NCBI RefSeq assembly: GCF_900078315.1
Contig: NZ_FKBS01000017.1
Location: 55,649 to 119,648 of the forward strand
Direction of reading: 5' to 3'
Source: Bordetella ansorpii
GTDB lineage: Bacteria; Pseudomonadota; Gammaproteobacteria; Burkholderiales; Burkholderiaceae_B
DNA: 64,000 nucleotides
A program made the position numbers and the translations under genes. Positions within the stretch are counted from its first letter, which is position 1. Each line of letters starts with the position of its first letter. The notes beneath the pieces are model-generated. The model did no database searches. It saw only the letters and a program-made list of their open reading frames with translations, and was not told where the DNA came from. Of this stretch, positions 39,595 to 48,984 are shown one piece after another.

Positions 39595-42261
39595 ATGTCC
39601 CGCAACATTCCGCCCTCTGAAGACACGCTGTCGTCGTCCTCCTCGCCAGGCCCCGGCCATGACGCGGGCTGCGGCGGGCATGCGCAGGAAGATATGCGGC
39701 TCATCAAACGCTTCAACACCGAGCACGCCGCCTCGAGAAATCGCCGTCACGGCGATGCAAACAAGCGGATCGCCCCCGTCCAGGACGGCGAGCATGGCCA
39801 GCAACGGCCAGGGCAACCGGAAACTCATGACCAGGCCCACCGCCACGGCGGCGATCCTGCCGCCGGCCTCACGCAGCAGGACGACGCCAGCCGTGCCGCC
39901 CATCAGCCGCCGCACGATCATGACCGCCATAGCCATGCCCCCGCGAGCGGCCACCACCACGAGCATGGCGACGCCTGCCAAGGCCATGCCCATGCCCTCG
40001 CCGCCAAGGCCGAAGACCATGCCGGCTGCGGCCACGCCCACGCCTGCGGGGACGACACCGCCGCCTCGCCCGCCTCCCGCCCCGCATCGCCCGCGCTGCA
40101 AGCCGGCCCCGGCCAACGCGTCGCGCGCCTGCGCATCGGCCAGATGGATTGCCCCACCGAGGAAACGCTGATCCGCCGCAAGCTCGGCAACCTGCCCGAG
40201 GTCCACGCGCTGGACTTCAACCTGATGCAGCGCATCCTCACCGTCGTGCACGCCGAGGACGCGCTGGACACGGTCACCGCGGCCATCCGCTCATTGGACA
40301 TGACGCCCGAGCCCCTGCAGGACGATGCCCCCGCCACCACGGCGCCGCCAGCGCCCGGCCGGGGCTGGCGCATGCTGGCCACCGCCGGCGTGCTGGCCAC
40401 CGCCGGCGTGCTGGCCGCCGCCGCCGAGGCTGCGCACTTCGCCGCCCTGCCGCTGGCCGTCACGGCGGTGCTGGCGGTGCTGTCCATCCTGGCCTGCGGC
40501 ATCTCCACCTACCGCAAGGGCTGGATCGCGGTGCGCAACGGCAATCTCAACATCAATGCCCTGATGAGCATCGCCGTCACCGGCGCCGTGCTGATCGGCC
40601 AATGGCCCGAAGCCGCCATGGTGATGTTCCTGTTCAACGTGGCCGAACTGATCGAAGCCCGCGCGCTGGACCGCGCCCGCAATGCCGTGCGCGGCCTGAT
40701 GGACCTGGCGCCGCAGACCGCCACGGCCCGCCAGCCCGACGGCGGCTGGGCCGAGATCCCGGCCGCGCGGTTGCAGCCCGGCGACGTCGTGCGCGTGCGG
40801 CCCGGCGAGCGCATCGCCGCCGACGGCGCGGTGTCCGAAGGCCGCTCGGCCGTGGACCAATCCCCCATCACCGGTGAAAGCCTGCCAGTGGACAAGGGGC
40901 CGGGCGACCCGGTCTACGCCGGCACGGTCAATGCGTCGGGCAGCTTCGAATACCGCGTCACCGCCGCGGCCGGCAACACCACACTGGACCGCATCATCCA
41001 CGCCGTCGAACAGGCCCAGGGCGTCCGCGCGCCGACCCAGCGCTTCATCGACCGCTTCTCGCGCGTCTACACGCCCGCCGTGGTCGGCCTGGCGGTGCTG
41101 GTGGCCGTCGTGCCGCCATTGCTGCTGGACCACGCGTGGCTGGCTTCCATCTACCAGGCGCTGGCCCTGCTGATCATCGCCTGCCCCTGCGCGCTGGTGA
41201 TTTCCACGCCGGTCAGCGTGGTCAGCGGGCTGACGGCCGCCGCGCGGCGCGGCATCCTGATAAAGGGCGGCGTCTATCTGGAAGAAGGCCGCAAGCTGGC
41301 CTGGCTGGCCCTGGACAAGACCGGCACGCTGACCCGCGGCACGCCCGGACAGACCGACCTCGTGACGCTGCAGACCGCCAGCGCCGCCGGCACGCCCGCC
41401 GTGCAGGCCGCCGTCAGCCTGGCCTCGCGTTCCGACCACCCCGTGTCCCGGGCGCTGGCCCGGGCCGCGAACGCTCCCCAGCCGTTGCAAGTGGAGGATT
41501 TCGCCGCCCTGCCCGGCCGCGGCGTCAGTGGCCGCATCGGCGCCGAGACCTTCCATCTGGGCAATCGCCGCCTGCTGAATGAACTGGGCGCGGACGATGC
41601 CGACGTGCGGGCACGCATCGACGCCCTGGAAAGCCAGGGCAAGACCGCCGTGGCGCTGGCCTGCGGCGAACAGGTGCTGCTGCTGGCCGCGGTGGCCGAC
41701 ACGCTGCGTCCCGGCAGCGCCGACGCCATCGTCGACCTGCACCGGTTGGGCGTGCGCACCCTGATGCTCAGTGGCGACAACGCCCGCACCGCGCGCGCCG
41801 TGGCCGACGAGGCGGGCATCGACGAGGCGCGCGGCGACCTGTTGCCCGAGGACAAGCTGACCGCCATCGAAAGCAAGCTGAGCCAGGACGGCGCGGTCGG
41901 CATGGTGGGCGACGGCATCAACGACGCCCCGGCGCTGGCGCGCGCCGACATCGGCTTCGCCATGGGCGCGGCCGGCACGGGCACCGCCATCGAGACCGCC
42001 GACGTCGCCCTGATGGACGACGACCTGCGCAAGATCGGCACCTTCGTGCGCCTGTCGCGCGCCACGCATCGGGTGCTGATGCAGAACATCGCGCTGGCGC
42101 TGGGCATCAAGGCCCTGTTCCTGCTGCTGGCCCTGACCGGCCAGGCCACGCTCTGGATGGCGGTATTCGCCGACGTGGGCGCGGCGCTGCTGGTGGTGGC
42201 GAACGGGCTGCGCCTGTTGCGGGCGGGCGGCCGCTTCACGGGACGGGGCGGATGGATTTAA
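39595..42261 (+). CDS. cadA: Heavy-metal P1B-type ATPase (Cd/Pb/Zn exporter)
   Basis: This is an 888-residue inner-membrane pump. A long His/Cys-rich N-terminus (about residues 20-152) is followed by a metal-binding domain (about 176-235) with a CPTE site at C186 instead of CxxC. The core has the transmembrane CPC motif (C530-P-C532), the phosphorylation site DKTGTLT (D574), the phosphatase motif ITGES and the hinge GDGINDAPALARADIG. CPC with a MerR/CadR-type regulator indicates Zn(II)/Cd(II)/Pb(II) export. The first ATG of the frame at 39595 is used; the low-complexity N-terminus makes the exact start less certain. Confidence 0.92.
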   Translation: MSRNIPPSEDTLSSSSSPGPGHDAGCGGHAQEDMRLIKRFNTEHAASRNRRHGDANKRIAPVQDGEHGQQRPGQPETHDQAHRHGGDPAAGLTQQDDASRAAHQPPHDHDRHSHAPASGHHHEHGDACQGHAHALAAKAEDHAGCGHAHACGDDTAASPASRPASPALQAGPGQRVARLRIGQMDCPTEETLIRRKLGNLPEVHALDFNLMQRILTVVHAEDALDTVTAAIRSLDMTPEPLQDDAPATTAPPAPGRGWRMLATAGVLATAGVLAAAAEAAHFAALPLAVTAVLAVLSILACGISTYRKGWIAVRNGNLNINALMSIAVTGAVLIGQWPEAAMVMFLFNVAELIEARALDRARNAVRGLMDLAPQTATARQPDGGWAEIPAARLQPGDVVRVRPGERIAADGAVSEGRSAVDQSPITGESLPVDKGPGDPVYAGTVNASGSFEYRVTAAAGNTTLDRIIHAVEQAQGVRAPTQRFIDRFSRVYTPAVVGLAVLVAVVPPLLLDHAWLASIYQALALLIIACPCALVISTPVSVVSGLTAAARRGILIKGGVYLEEGRKLAWLALDKTGTLTRGTPGQTDLVTLQTASAAGTPAVQAAVSLASRSDHPVSRALARAANAPQPLQVEDFAALPGRGVSGRIGAETFHLGNRRLLNELGADDADVRARIDALESQGKTAVALACGEQVLLLAAVADTLRPGSADAIVDLHRLGVRTLMLSGDNARTARAVADEAGIDEARGDLLPEDKLTAIESKLSQDGAVGMVGDGINDAPALARADIGFAMGAAGTGTAIETADVALMDDDLRKIGTFVRLSRATHRVLMQNIALALGIKALFLLLALTGQATLWMAVFADVGAALLVVANGLRLLRAGGRFTGRGGWI

Positions 42262-42288
42262 GCTCGGGAAAAGCCGCCCTCCTTCAAA

Positions 42289-42348
42289 TAACCAGAAGTC
42301 ATCATTTCATCCATACTTATTCTTTGTGGAAAAATGACGCCCTGGTTA
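42289..42348. repeat. Nested inverted repeats upstream of cystine-type importer
   Basis: TAACCAG (42289-42295) pairs with CTGGTTA (42342-42348), and inside them GTCAT (42298-42302) pairs with ATGAC (42334-42338). They lie in the 136-base gap before the binding-protein gene. This may be an operator pair or a leader hairpin; there is no T-run. Confidence 0.35.
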
Positions 42349-42397
42349 CAGTGAGCGTCCTACCCCCGTCCTGTGAACGTCCACGCGGAGCTCCACG

Positions 42398-43183
42398 ATG
42401 AAACTGTCTTTCCGTACCTTGCTCGTTGCCGGCGTCATGCAACTGGCCGCCCTGGGCGCCGCGCATGCCCAATCCGAACTGGACGCCATCAAGCAGGCCG
42501 GCGCCATCAAGATCGGCACCGAGGGCACCTACGCCCCCTTCACCTTCCATGACGCCTCTGGCCTGACCGGCTTCGACGTCGAGATCGGCCGCGCCATCGC
42601 CCGGCAATTGGGCGTGAAGGCCGAATTCGTCGAAGGCAAGTGGGACGGCCTGATCGCCGGCCTGGACGCCAAACGCTACGACGTGGTCATCAACCAGGTC
42701 GGCATCACCGAGGCCCGCCAGGCCAAGTACGACTTCTCCGATCCCTACATCTCGTCGCCGGCCGCGCTGGTCGTGCGCAACGACAACAAAGACATCAAGA
42801 CGTTCGCCGACCTGAAGGGCAAGCGCTCGGCCAACACCCTGACCAGCAACTTCGGCAAGCTGGCGCAAAGCTACGGCGCCGAGATCGTGCCGGTGCAGGG
42901 CTTCAATGAATCCGTCGACCTGCTGCTGTCGCGCCGCGTGGACGCCACCGTCAACGACAAGCTGTCCTTCCTCGACTTCAAGAAGCAGAAGCCCAACGCG
43001 CCGCTGGTTGCGGTGGCCTACGCCGACGGCCGCGATCTGAACGCCTCGGGCGTGCTGCTGCGCAAGAACAATCCCGAGCTGCGCGACGCCATCAACAAGG
43101 CGCTGTCCACCATCAAGGCCGACGGCACCTACAAGAAAATCTCCGAGAAGTACTTCGGCACCGACTTGTCGGCCGCCCAGTAA
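42398..43183 (+). CDS. FliY/TcyJ-like ABC amino acid (cystine) binding protein
   Basis: This 261-residue periplasmic binding protein of family 3 has a signal peptide (1-25, cleavage after AAHA). The sequence IKQAGAIKIGTEGTYAPFTFHDASGLTGFDVEIGRAIARQLGVKAEFVEGKWDGLIAGLDAKRYDVVINQVGIT closely follows the cystine-binding FliY/TcyJ pattern. The permease and ATPase genes follow with tight spacing, as in the cystine system. The substrate is most likely L-cystine, but related proteins bind other amino acids. Confidence 0.87.
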   Translation: MKLSFRTLLVAGVMQLAALGAAHAQSELDAIKQAGAIKIGTEGTYAPFTFHDASGLTGFDVEIGRAIARQLGVKAEFVEGKWDGLIAGLDAKRYDVVINQVGITEARQAKYDFSDPYISSPAALVVRNDNKDIKTFADLKGKRSANTLTSNFGKLAQSYGAEIVPVQGFNESVDLLLSRRVDATVNDKLSFLDFKKQKPNAPLVAVAYADGRDLNASGVLLRKNNPELRDAINKALSTIKADGTYKKISEKYFGTDLSAAQ

Positions 43184-43204
43184 CCCGACCAGGCCGCCCC
43201 CTCG

Positions 43205-43909
43205 ATGATCGCCGAGTACGCCGCGCTGCTGCCTCCGTGGCTGCGGCTGATGGCCGAATCGTTCTGGCCGCTGCTGAAGGCCGGCCTGACGTTCACCGTC
43301 CCGCTGACCCTGCTGTCCTTTGCCGCGGGGCTGGTGCTGGCCTTCGTGGTGGCGCTGATCCGGCTGTTCGGGCCGGCGCCGCTGGTGGCGCTGGTGCGCT
43401 TCTACGTCTGGCTGATCCGGGGCACGCCGCTGCTGGTGCAACTGTTCGTGATCTTCTACGGCCTGCCCAGCGCGGGCATCGTGCTGGATCCGCTGCTGGC
43501 CGCCACGATCGGCTTCACACTGAACGTCGGCGCCTACAACTCGGAAGTCATCCGCGCGGCCATCGAGTCCATCTCGAAGGGCCAATGGGAAGCCGCCTAT
43601 TCGCTGAGCATGACGCGCGGCCAGGCCATGCGCCGCACCATCCTGCCGCAGGCGGCCCGCGTGGCGGTGCCGCCGCTGTCGAATTCCTTCATCTCGCTGG
43701 TGAAGGACACCTCGCTGGCCGCGGTGATCACCGTGCCCGAGATCTTCCAGGCGGCCCAGCGCATCGCCGCGGTCACCTACGAACCGCTGATCCTGTACGT
43801 GGAAGCGGCCATCATCTACCTGGCCTTCAGCTCGGTGCTGTCGGCGCTGCAAACCCGCCTGGAGCGGCGCTACGGCCAGCACGCGGCCTTCTCGGGGACC
43901 CTGCGATGA
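43205..43909 (+). CDS. ABC amino acid (cystine-type) permease
   Basis: This 234-residue inner-membrane permease of the TcyL/YecS type has FYVWLIRGTPLLVQLFVIFYGLPSAGI and the EAA loop KGQWEAAYSLSMTRGQAMRRTILPQAARVAVPPLSN, which contacts the ATPase. A single permease gene implies a homodimer, as in the cystine importer. It lies 21 bases after the binding-protein gene and overlaps the ATPase gene by 4 bases. Confidence 0.91.
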   Translation: MIAEYAALLPPWLRLMAESFWPLLKAGLTFTVPLTLLSFAAGLVLAFVVALIRLFGPAPLVALVRFYVWLIRGTPLLVQLFVIFYGLPSAGIVLDPLLAATIGFTLNVGAYNSEVIRAAIESISKGQWEAAYSLSMTRGQAMRRTILPQAARVAVPPLSNSFISLVKDTSLAAVITVPEIFQAAQRIAAVTYEPLILYVEAAIIYLAFSSVLSALQTRLERRYGQHAAFSGTLR

Positions 43910-44685
43910 TCCGGCTGGAAGGCATCGACAAGACGTTCGATGGCAACCGCGTGCTGCATGGCGTGGACGTCACCATTGCCGAAGGCAGCGTCACCGCATT
44001 GATCGGCCCGTCGGGCAGCGGCAAGAGCACCCTGCTGCGCTGCGTGAACCTGCTGGAAGTGCCCGAGGCCGGCGTGCTGACGCTGGGCGAGGAAACGCTG
44101 CGCTTCAGCGCGCAGCGTCCGTCCGACGTCGCCGTGCAGCGCATCCGGCGCCAGACCGGCATGGTGTTCCAGAACTTCCAGCTGTTTCCGCACCAGACGG
44201 CGGTGGCCAACGTGATGGAAGGCCTGGTCACCGTGCAGAAGTGGGACAAGTCCCGCGCCCGTGACCGCGCCCTGGAGCTGCTGGAGAAGGTCGGCCTGGC
44301 CGCCAAGGCCGATGCCTGGCCCGCCACGCTGTCCGGCGGCCAGCAACAGCGCGTGGCGATCGCCCGCGCGCTGGCGCCCTCGCCTCGCGTGCTGTTGTGC
44401 GACGAGCCGACCTCGGCGCTGGACCCGTCCCTGGCCGGCGAAGTGGTGGACGTGCTGCGCCGCCTGGCCGCCGAAGGGATGACCATGCTGATGGCCACCC
44501 ACGACCTGCGCCTGGCCGCGGCCATCGCCAATCAGGTCATCTACCTGGAGGCCGGCCAGGTGGTCGAATCGGGCGCGCCGCGCCAGTTGTTCACCCAGCC
44601 CGCCGATCCGCGCACCGCGGCGTTCGTGTCTACATTGACGCAGAGCAGCCTGCCCGAGGAATGGTCGCAGCCGGCGGCCGGATAG
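43906..44685 (+). CDS. ABC amino acid (cystine-type) ATPase
   Basis: This is a 259-residue ABC ATPase with Walker [11 protein letters not shown]-loop MVFQNFQLFPHQTAVANVMEGLVTV, signature [15 protein letters not shown] and Walker [21 protein letters not shown]. The start overlaps the permease stop (ATGA), and the longer open frame upstream lies in the permease region and is rejected. It energises the preceding permease. It ends 23 bases from the convergent SelW-like gene. Confidence 0.92.
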   Translation: MIRLEGIDKTFDGNRVLHGVDVTIAEGSVTALIGPSGSGKSTLLRCVNLLEVPEAGVLTLGEETLRFSAQRPSDVAVQRIRRQTGMVFQNFQLFPHQTAVANVMEGLVTVQKWDKSRARDRALELLEKVGLAAKADAWPATLSGGQQQRVAIARALAPSPRVLLCDEPTSALDPSLAGEVVDVLRRLAAEGMTMLMATHDLRLAAAIANQVIYLEAGQVVESGAPRQLFTQPADPRTAAFVSTLTQSSLPEEWSQPAAG

Positions 44686-44708
44686 ACTGCACCCGGCGAC
44701 GGGCCGAG

Positions 44709-45038
44709 TCAGCCGCCCGCCTGCCCGTCCGGCTTCTTGCGGTCGATGTGCCCCAGATCGCGATCCGGATCCAGGCGATCGCGCACCCGCTGCTTGAGCA
44801 CCTTGGCATCGGGGAAACCGCCGTCCGTCACCCGGTCCCAGATCAGGTGGCCGTCGTAGTGGATGCGGAACACGCCTCCCGTGCCCGGCACCAGCGCGAC
44901 CTCGCCCAGATCGGTCGAGAACGTGGACAGCAGTTCCTGCGCCATCCACGCCGCGCGCAGCAGCCACTGGCATTGGGTGCAGAATTGAATGGAGATGCGC
45001 GGGCCGGCGGCCGGCGCGGGAGAAACGGAAGTATTCAT
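44709..45038 (-). CDS. SelT/SelW/SelH (Rdx) family thioredoxin-like protein
   Basis: This 109-residue cytoplasmic protein has the redox motif FCTQCQW (CxxC near residue 20) followed by LLRAAWMAQELLSTF and the GGVFRIHYDGHLIWDRVTDGGFPDAKVLKQRVRD block, typical of the bacterial Rdx family. These resemble selenoprotein W with Cys in place of selenocysteine; a redox role is likely but the partner is unknown. It is divergent from the LysR gene at 45219. Confidence 0.85.
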   Translation of the reverse strand: MNTSVSPAPAAGPRISIQFCTQCQWLLRAAWMAQELLSTFSTDLGEVALVPGTGGVFRIHYDGHLIWDRVTDGGFPDAKVLKQRVRDRLDPDRDLGHIDRKKPDGQAGG

Positions 45039-45218
45039 ACGGTTCCGGCCGCAAGGCGGCAAATGAATCCGGGCGGACAGGCTCGTCGGGCATGGACGGC
45101 AGGCCAACCGGACTCGGATAGCCAGATCCTGCCGGGCGCCATGAAGAAGCCTCCTCGCCCGCCACGCCACGACGTGCGGCGCGATCCCGACCGATTTTGC
45201 CATGCTACGCTGCCCGCC

Positions 45219-46124
45219 ATGCGCTTCGACCTGACCGACCTGCGGCTGTGCCTGGATGTCCAGGAGACCGGCACCATCACGGCGGCCGCCGCGCGCTCGC
45301 ACATGACGCTGGCCGCTGCCAGCGAACGCATCCGCGGCATGGAGGACGCGCTGGGCGTGCCCTTGATGACGCGCAACCGGCGCGGCGTCGCCCTGACCCC
45401 CGCTGGCCGCACGTTGGCGCACCATGCACGCACGGTACTGCTGCAGATGGACCGCCTGCGCGGCGACCTGCAACAGTACGGCCACGGCCTGAAGGGACAC
45501 GTGCGCCTGCAATGCAATACTTCGGCGCTCAGCGAATACCTGCCCGAGGCGCTGGCCGCCTTCCTGGCGCGCCACCCGGCCATCTCGATCGACCTCGAGG
45601 AACGCGTCAGCCGCGACATCGCCGACGCCCTGCGCGCCGGGCTGTGCGACCTGGGCGTGATCGCCGACACCGCCGACCTGTCCGGCCTGCAGATCCATCC
45701 CTACCGCCCCGATCCCCTGACCCTGATCGTGCCGCGGGGCCACGAGCTGGCGGCACGGGCGCGCGTCAACCTGGCCGAGGTGGCGCACCTGGATTTCGTG
45801 GGGCTGGAAGAAAGCAGCGCGCTGCAATCGCACATTGCCGGCCATGCGCGCCGGGCCGGCAAGCCGCTGGCCTACCGCATCCGCCTGCGCAGCTTCGAGG
45901 CGGTGTGCCGCATGGTGGGCCAGGGCATCGGCATCGGCGTGGTGCCCCAGGCGGCGGCGCTGCGCTACGGCCGCGCCGCCGGCATCCGCCGCGTGGCGCT
46001 GGCCGACACCTGGGCCCACCGCTCGCTGGTGCTGGGCGTGCGCGACGACGACGACCTGCCCGGCTACATCCGCGAACTGATGCTGCACATCCTGGCCGGC
46101 GCGGCGCCGGCAGCAAGGACCTGA
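45219..46124 (+). CDS. LysR family transcriptional regulator
   Basis: This 301-residue regulator has an N-terminal winged helix (LRLCLDVQETGTITAAAARSHMTLAAASERIRGMEDALGVPLMTRNRRG) and a LysR substrate-binding domain after about residue 90. The start MRFDLTDLRLCLDV fits the family. It is divergent from the SelW-like gene by 180 bases and convergent with the EAL gene, so the target cannot be assigned from context. Effector unknown. Confidence 0.88.
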   Translation: MRFDLTDLRLCLDVQETGTITAAAARSHMTLAAASERIRGMEDALGVPLMTRNRRGVALTPAGRTLAHHARTVLLQMDRLRGDLQQYGHGLKGHVRLQCNTSALSEYLPEALAAFLARHPAISIDLEERVSRDIADALRAGLCDLGVIADTADLSGLQIHPYRPDPLTLIVPRGHELAARARVNLAEVAHLDFVGLEESSALQSHIAGHARRAGKPLAYRIRLRSFEAVCRMVGQGIGIGVVPQAAALRYGRAAGIRRVALADTWAHRSLVLGVRDDDDLPGYIRELMLHILAGAAPAART

Positions 46125-46168
46125 TCCGGCGCGGGTTTCCGATGGGGGTATCGTCCCGCGCAGGCGCA

Positions 46169-47731
46169 CTAGTCCGAAGCCCGCTCACCACTGTTGCGCC
46201 GGTCGTAGAAATCGATGAATTCCTTGGGGGCCAAAGCCTTGGCGTACAGCCAGCCCTGCGCGTAGTCGACCCCCGCCCCACGCAGATAGGCCTCTTGCTC
46301 GACCGTCTCGACGCCCTCGGCGACGATGCGCAGCCGCAGGCCCTGCGCCATTTCGATGATGTACGGCGTGACCACGCTGGTGGCGGCTTCCTTGCCGATG
46401 GCGTCCACGAAGGTCTTGTCGATCTTCAGCGTGTCCAGCGGCAGTTGTTCCAGCATCGACAGGCTGGAATAGCCCGTGCCGAAATCGTCGATGGCGACCA
46501 CGTGCCCCGCCGCGCGCGCCGACTCGATCGTCTTGCGCGCCGCCTTGGCATGCATGAAGCCGCGCTCGGTGGCCTCCAGCCAGATCTGTTCGGGGTCGAT
46601 GCCGTAGCGGTGCAGTGTGCGGGCCAGCACCGGCAGGAAGCGTCCGCTCTCGATGTCGCTGGACGAAATGTTGATCGAGACGTGCATGCCCGGTTCTTGC
46701 GCCAGCGTCCTGGCCAGGTCTTGCGCCACGCGTTCGATCACCAGGTCGGTGATGCGCGCGATCAGGCCCACCTGCTCGGCCATCGGAATGAAGACGTTGG
46801 GCGGCACCATGCTGCCATCCGGCTTCTGCCAGCGCACCAGCGCCTCGCCGCCCACGCACAGGCCGGTGGAGAGCTCGATGATGGGTTGGTAATGCGCCAC
46901 GAATTCGCGCTTCTTGATGGCGATGGCCAGTTCGCCGCGCGTCGACAGGCGCTGCCGCGACATCCACAGCACCAGCGCCAGCAGGGCCCCGGAGGCCAGC
47001 AAGCCGACGGGCACCAGTGTCCACAGCTCGCTGTCCAGGCGCTGCTGGATGGCCGAACGCTCGGACATCGCGAACACGGTCAGGCCACGGCTGGTCTCGC
47101 TGGCGTACAGGTGGTGGTCGTCCATGCCGCTGCCCGGATGCGCCAGCAATCGGCTGACCAGCTCGGGATCCGCCTCGCCGGACATGGCGATCAGCTTGCC
47201 GTTCTCGGTGGCGATGCCCAGCGTCATGTGCGTGTCCCGCAGGACATCGACCAATTGCTGCGGCCGGATCAGCACATTGTGGCTGCCCTTGCTGAGCGCC
47301 AGCATCGGACCCGCCTTGGTCACCAGGGCATCGTGGCCCACGTGCAGGCCGAAGCCGTCGGGCAGCGTGGCATCGACCGTGCCGAACGGGATGCGCTGCA
47401 TGACCACGCCCCAACTGGTGCAGGCCAGCAGGTCGTTCTGGAAATAGCCGACTTCGGCGATGTAGGGGGACGCGACGGCGAGCTGCCGCATGCGGCCGAT
47501 GTGCTCGGGCGAACATTCCGCCCAATTCTCTTTCTCGATTTCTTCGAGCAGCTTGCGCCCTTGGCCCAGGTTGGCGTCGGCCCGCAGGGCGGTCCAGGAG
47601 GCGTACTCGGACAGGTGGCGCAATTCGGCTTCGGTGGCGCGCATCCGGGAGACTTGCACCGCGGCCACCAATGGAAGGATTGCCGCGCAGACGGCCAGGC
47701 ACCCCGCGACGATAAATACCTTTCGGCGCAT
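46169..47731 (-). CDS. Membrane cyclic-di-GMP phosphodiesterase (CSS-motif plus EAL)
   Basis: This 520-residue protein has a transmembrane segment (about 5-27), a periplasmic CSS-type sensor (28-235), a second transmembrane segment (about 238-257) and a cytoplasmic EAL domain. The sensor has C73 and C104 (ACTS), which in related PdeC-like proteins form a redox-sensitive disulfide. The EAL motif is at 296-298 (GGEALVRW). Later catalytic blocks are NISSSDIES, DDFGTGYSSLSML, LKIDKTFV and EGVETVEQEAYL, so it should be active. It cleaves c-di-GMP and may respond to the periplasmic redox state. The start at 47731 places the membrane anchor first. Confidence 0.9.
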   Translation of the reverse strand: MRRKVFIVAGCLAVCAAILPLVAAVQVSRMRATEAELRHLSEYASWTALRADANLGQGRKLLEEIEKENWAECSPEHIGRMRQLAVASPYIAEVGYFQNDLLACTSWGVVMQRIPFGTVDATLPDGFGLHVGHDALVTKAGPMLALSKGSHNVLIRPQQLVDVLRDTHMTLGIATENGKLIAMSGEADPELVSRLLAHPGSGMDDHHLYASETSRGLTVFAMSERSAIQQRLDSELWTLVPVGLLASGALLALVLWMSRQRLSTRGELAIAIKKREFVAHYQPIIELSTGLCVGGEALVRWQKPDGSMVPPNVFIPMAEQVGLIARITDLVIERVAQDLARTLAQEPGMHVSINISSSDIESGRFLPVLARTLHRYGIDPEQIWLEATERGFMHAKAARKTIESARAAGHVVAIDDFGTGYSSLSMLEQLPLDTLKIDKTFVDAIGKEAATSVVTPYIIEMAQGLRLRIVAEGVETVEQEAYLRGAGVDYAQGWLYAKALAPKEFIDFYDRRNSGERASD

Positions 47732-47918
47732 GCGGGAAGGGCTCCGGACACAGGCATGCAACGCATGGGCCGGCAACCTAGCGCCGATGCGGGTTACCGG
47801 AATGAGCGCAAATCGTAACGGGTGATGACGGCGCGAGCAATGGGCAGAAACACTTTACCTGCAACATTTGCCCGCGTCATGCCCAGGTCACATATGTGGC
47901 CTAAACACGCCCTGCCGT

Positions 47919-48905
47919 TCAATCCACGCTGGCGCCCGACTGCTTCACCACGTCCGCCCAGCGCGGAATCTCGGTGGCCATCAGGTCACGCAGCTGCTCC
48001 GGCGTGCTGCCCACCAGCTCCATGCCCATGGTCTTGCCCAGCTTCTCCTGCACGTCGGGCTCTTTCAGGATCGCGGCGATCTCGCGCGACAGGCGGTCGA
48101 CGATGGGCTTGGGCGTGCCCTTGGGCGCATACACGGCCTGCCACGACGCCACGTCGAAGCCCGGCACGCCCGCCTGCGCCATCGTCGGCGTCTCGGGCGA
48201 CAGCTTGATGCGGTTCTTCGTGGTCACCGCCAACAGCTTCAGCTTGCCGGTCTGCAGCAGCGGCAGCGCGGCCGTCATCTGGTCGAACATGAAGGTGACG
48301 GCGCCGGACGACACGTCCACCATCGCGGGCGGCGTGCCCTTGTACGGCACGTGCGTCAGCGGCACGCCGATCATGCCGGCGAACAGTTCACCCGTCAGGT
48401 GCGTGGACGTGCCCGCGCCCGAAGAGGCGAAGGTGCGCTTGGCCGGATCGCGCTTGAGCAGGGCGATCAGGTCGGCCACCGAGTTCACGCCCAGATTGGG
48501 ATCGACCAGCAGCACGTTGGGCAGCGTGGCCACCAGCGAGACGGGCTCGAAGTCCTTCACAGGGTCGTACTTCAGGCTCTTGTACAGGCTGGCGTTGATG
48601 GCGTGCGTGCTGATCGTGCCGCCGAACAGCGTATAGCCGTCGGGCGTGGCCTTGGCCACATAGGCGGCGCCGATGCCGCCAGCCGCGCCGGGCTTGTTCT
48701 CGACCACGACGTTCTGGTGCAGGCGCTCGCCCAGCTTCTGGGCGATGACGCGGCCCACCACGTCGGTCGAGCCGCCCACGGTGAACGGCACGACGTAGCT
48801 GATGGGTTTCTGGCTGGGCCAGTCGGCGGCCTGCGCGGACAGCGCGGGCGCGCCCAGGGCAGCCGCCAGTACGCCGGCCAGCAGGATGCGGCGGGTGGAT
48901 TGCAT
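47919..48905 (-). CDS. Bug-family (TctC) periplasmic binding protein
   Basis: This 328-residue protein has a Sec signal peptide (1-27, cleavage after AQA) and the Bug fold: WPSQKPISYVVPFTVGGSTDVVGRVIAQKLGERLHQNVVVENKPGAAGGIGAAYVAKATPDGYTL. Bug proteins bind carboxylates such as citrate, or other small acids, and are highly expanded in Bordetella and relatives, mostly without linked TctAB membrane genes, as here. It is the third gene after the IlvD-type dehydratase and RraA-type aldolase, so a sugar acid is a plausible ligand. A 34-base perfect palindrome precedes the gene. Confidence 0.9.
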   Translation of the reverse strand: MQSTRRILLAGVLAAALGAPALSAQAADWPSQKPISYVVPFTVGGSTDVVGRVIAQKLGERLHQNVVVENKPGAAGGIGAAYVAKATPDGYTLFGGTISTHAINASLYKSLKYDPVKDFEPVSLVATLPNVLLVDPNLGVNSVADLIALLKRDPAKRTFASSGAGTSTHLTGELFAGMIGVPLTHVPYKGTPPAMVDVSSGAVTFMFDQMTAALPLLQTGKLKLLAVTTKNRIKLSPETPTMAQAGVPGFDVASWQAVYAPKGTPKPIVDRLSREIAAILKEPDVQEKLGKTMGMELVGSTPEQLRDLMATEIPRWADVVKQSGASVD

Positions 48906-48984
48906 GGTTTTGTCTCCGGTTTTTCTGGATATGGGTGTGGCCGGCCGATCCGGCGCATCGCCGTCCGGTACTGCTGCGAAACTG

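Noticed and set aside
39496-40251. Hydrophobic 251-residue frame antisense to the ATPase N-terminus, looking like a membrane protein
   Set aside because: His and Asp codons read backwards become Val and Met, so a His-rich region gives a false membrane protein; no start signal or homology blocks.
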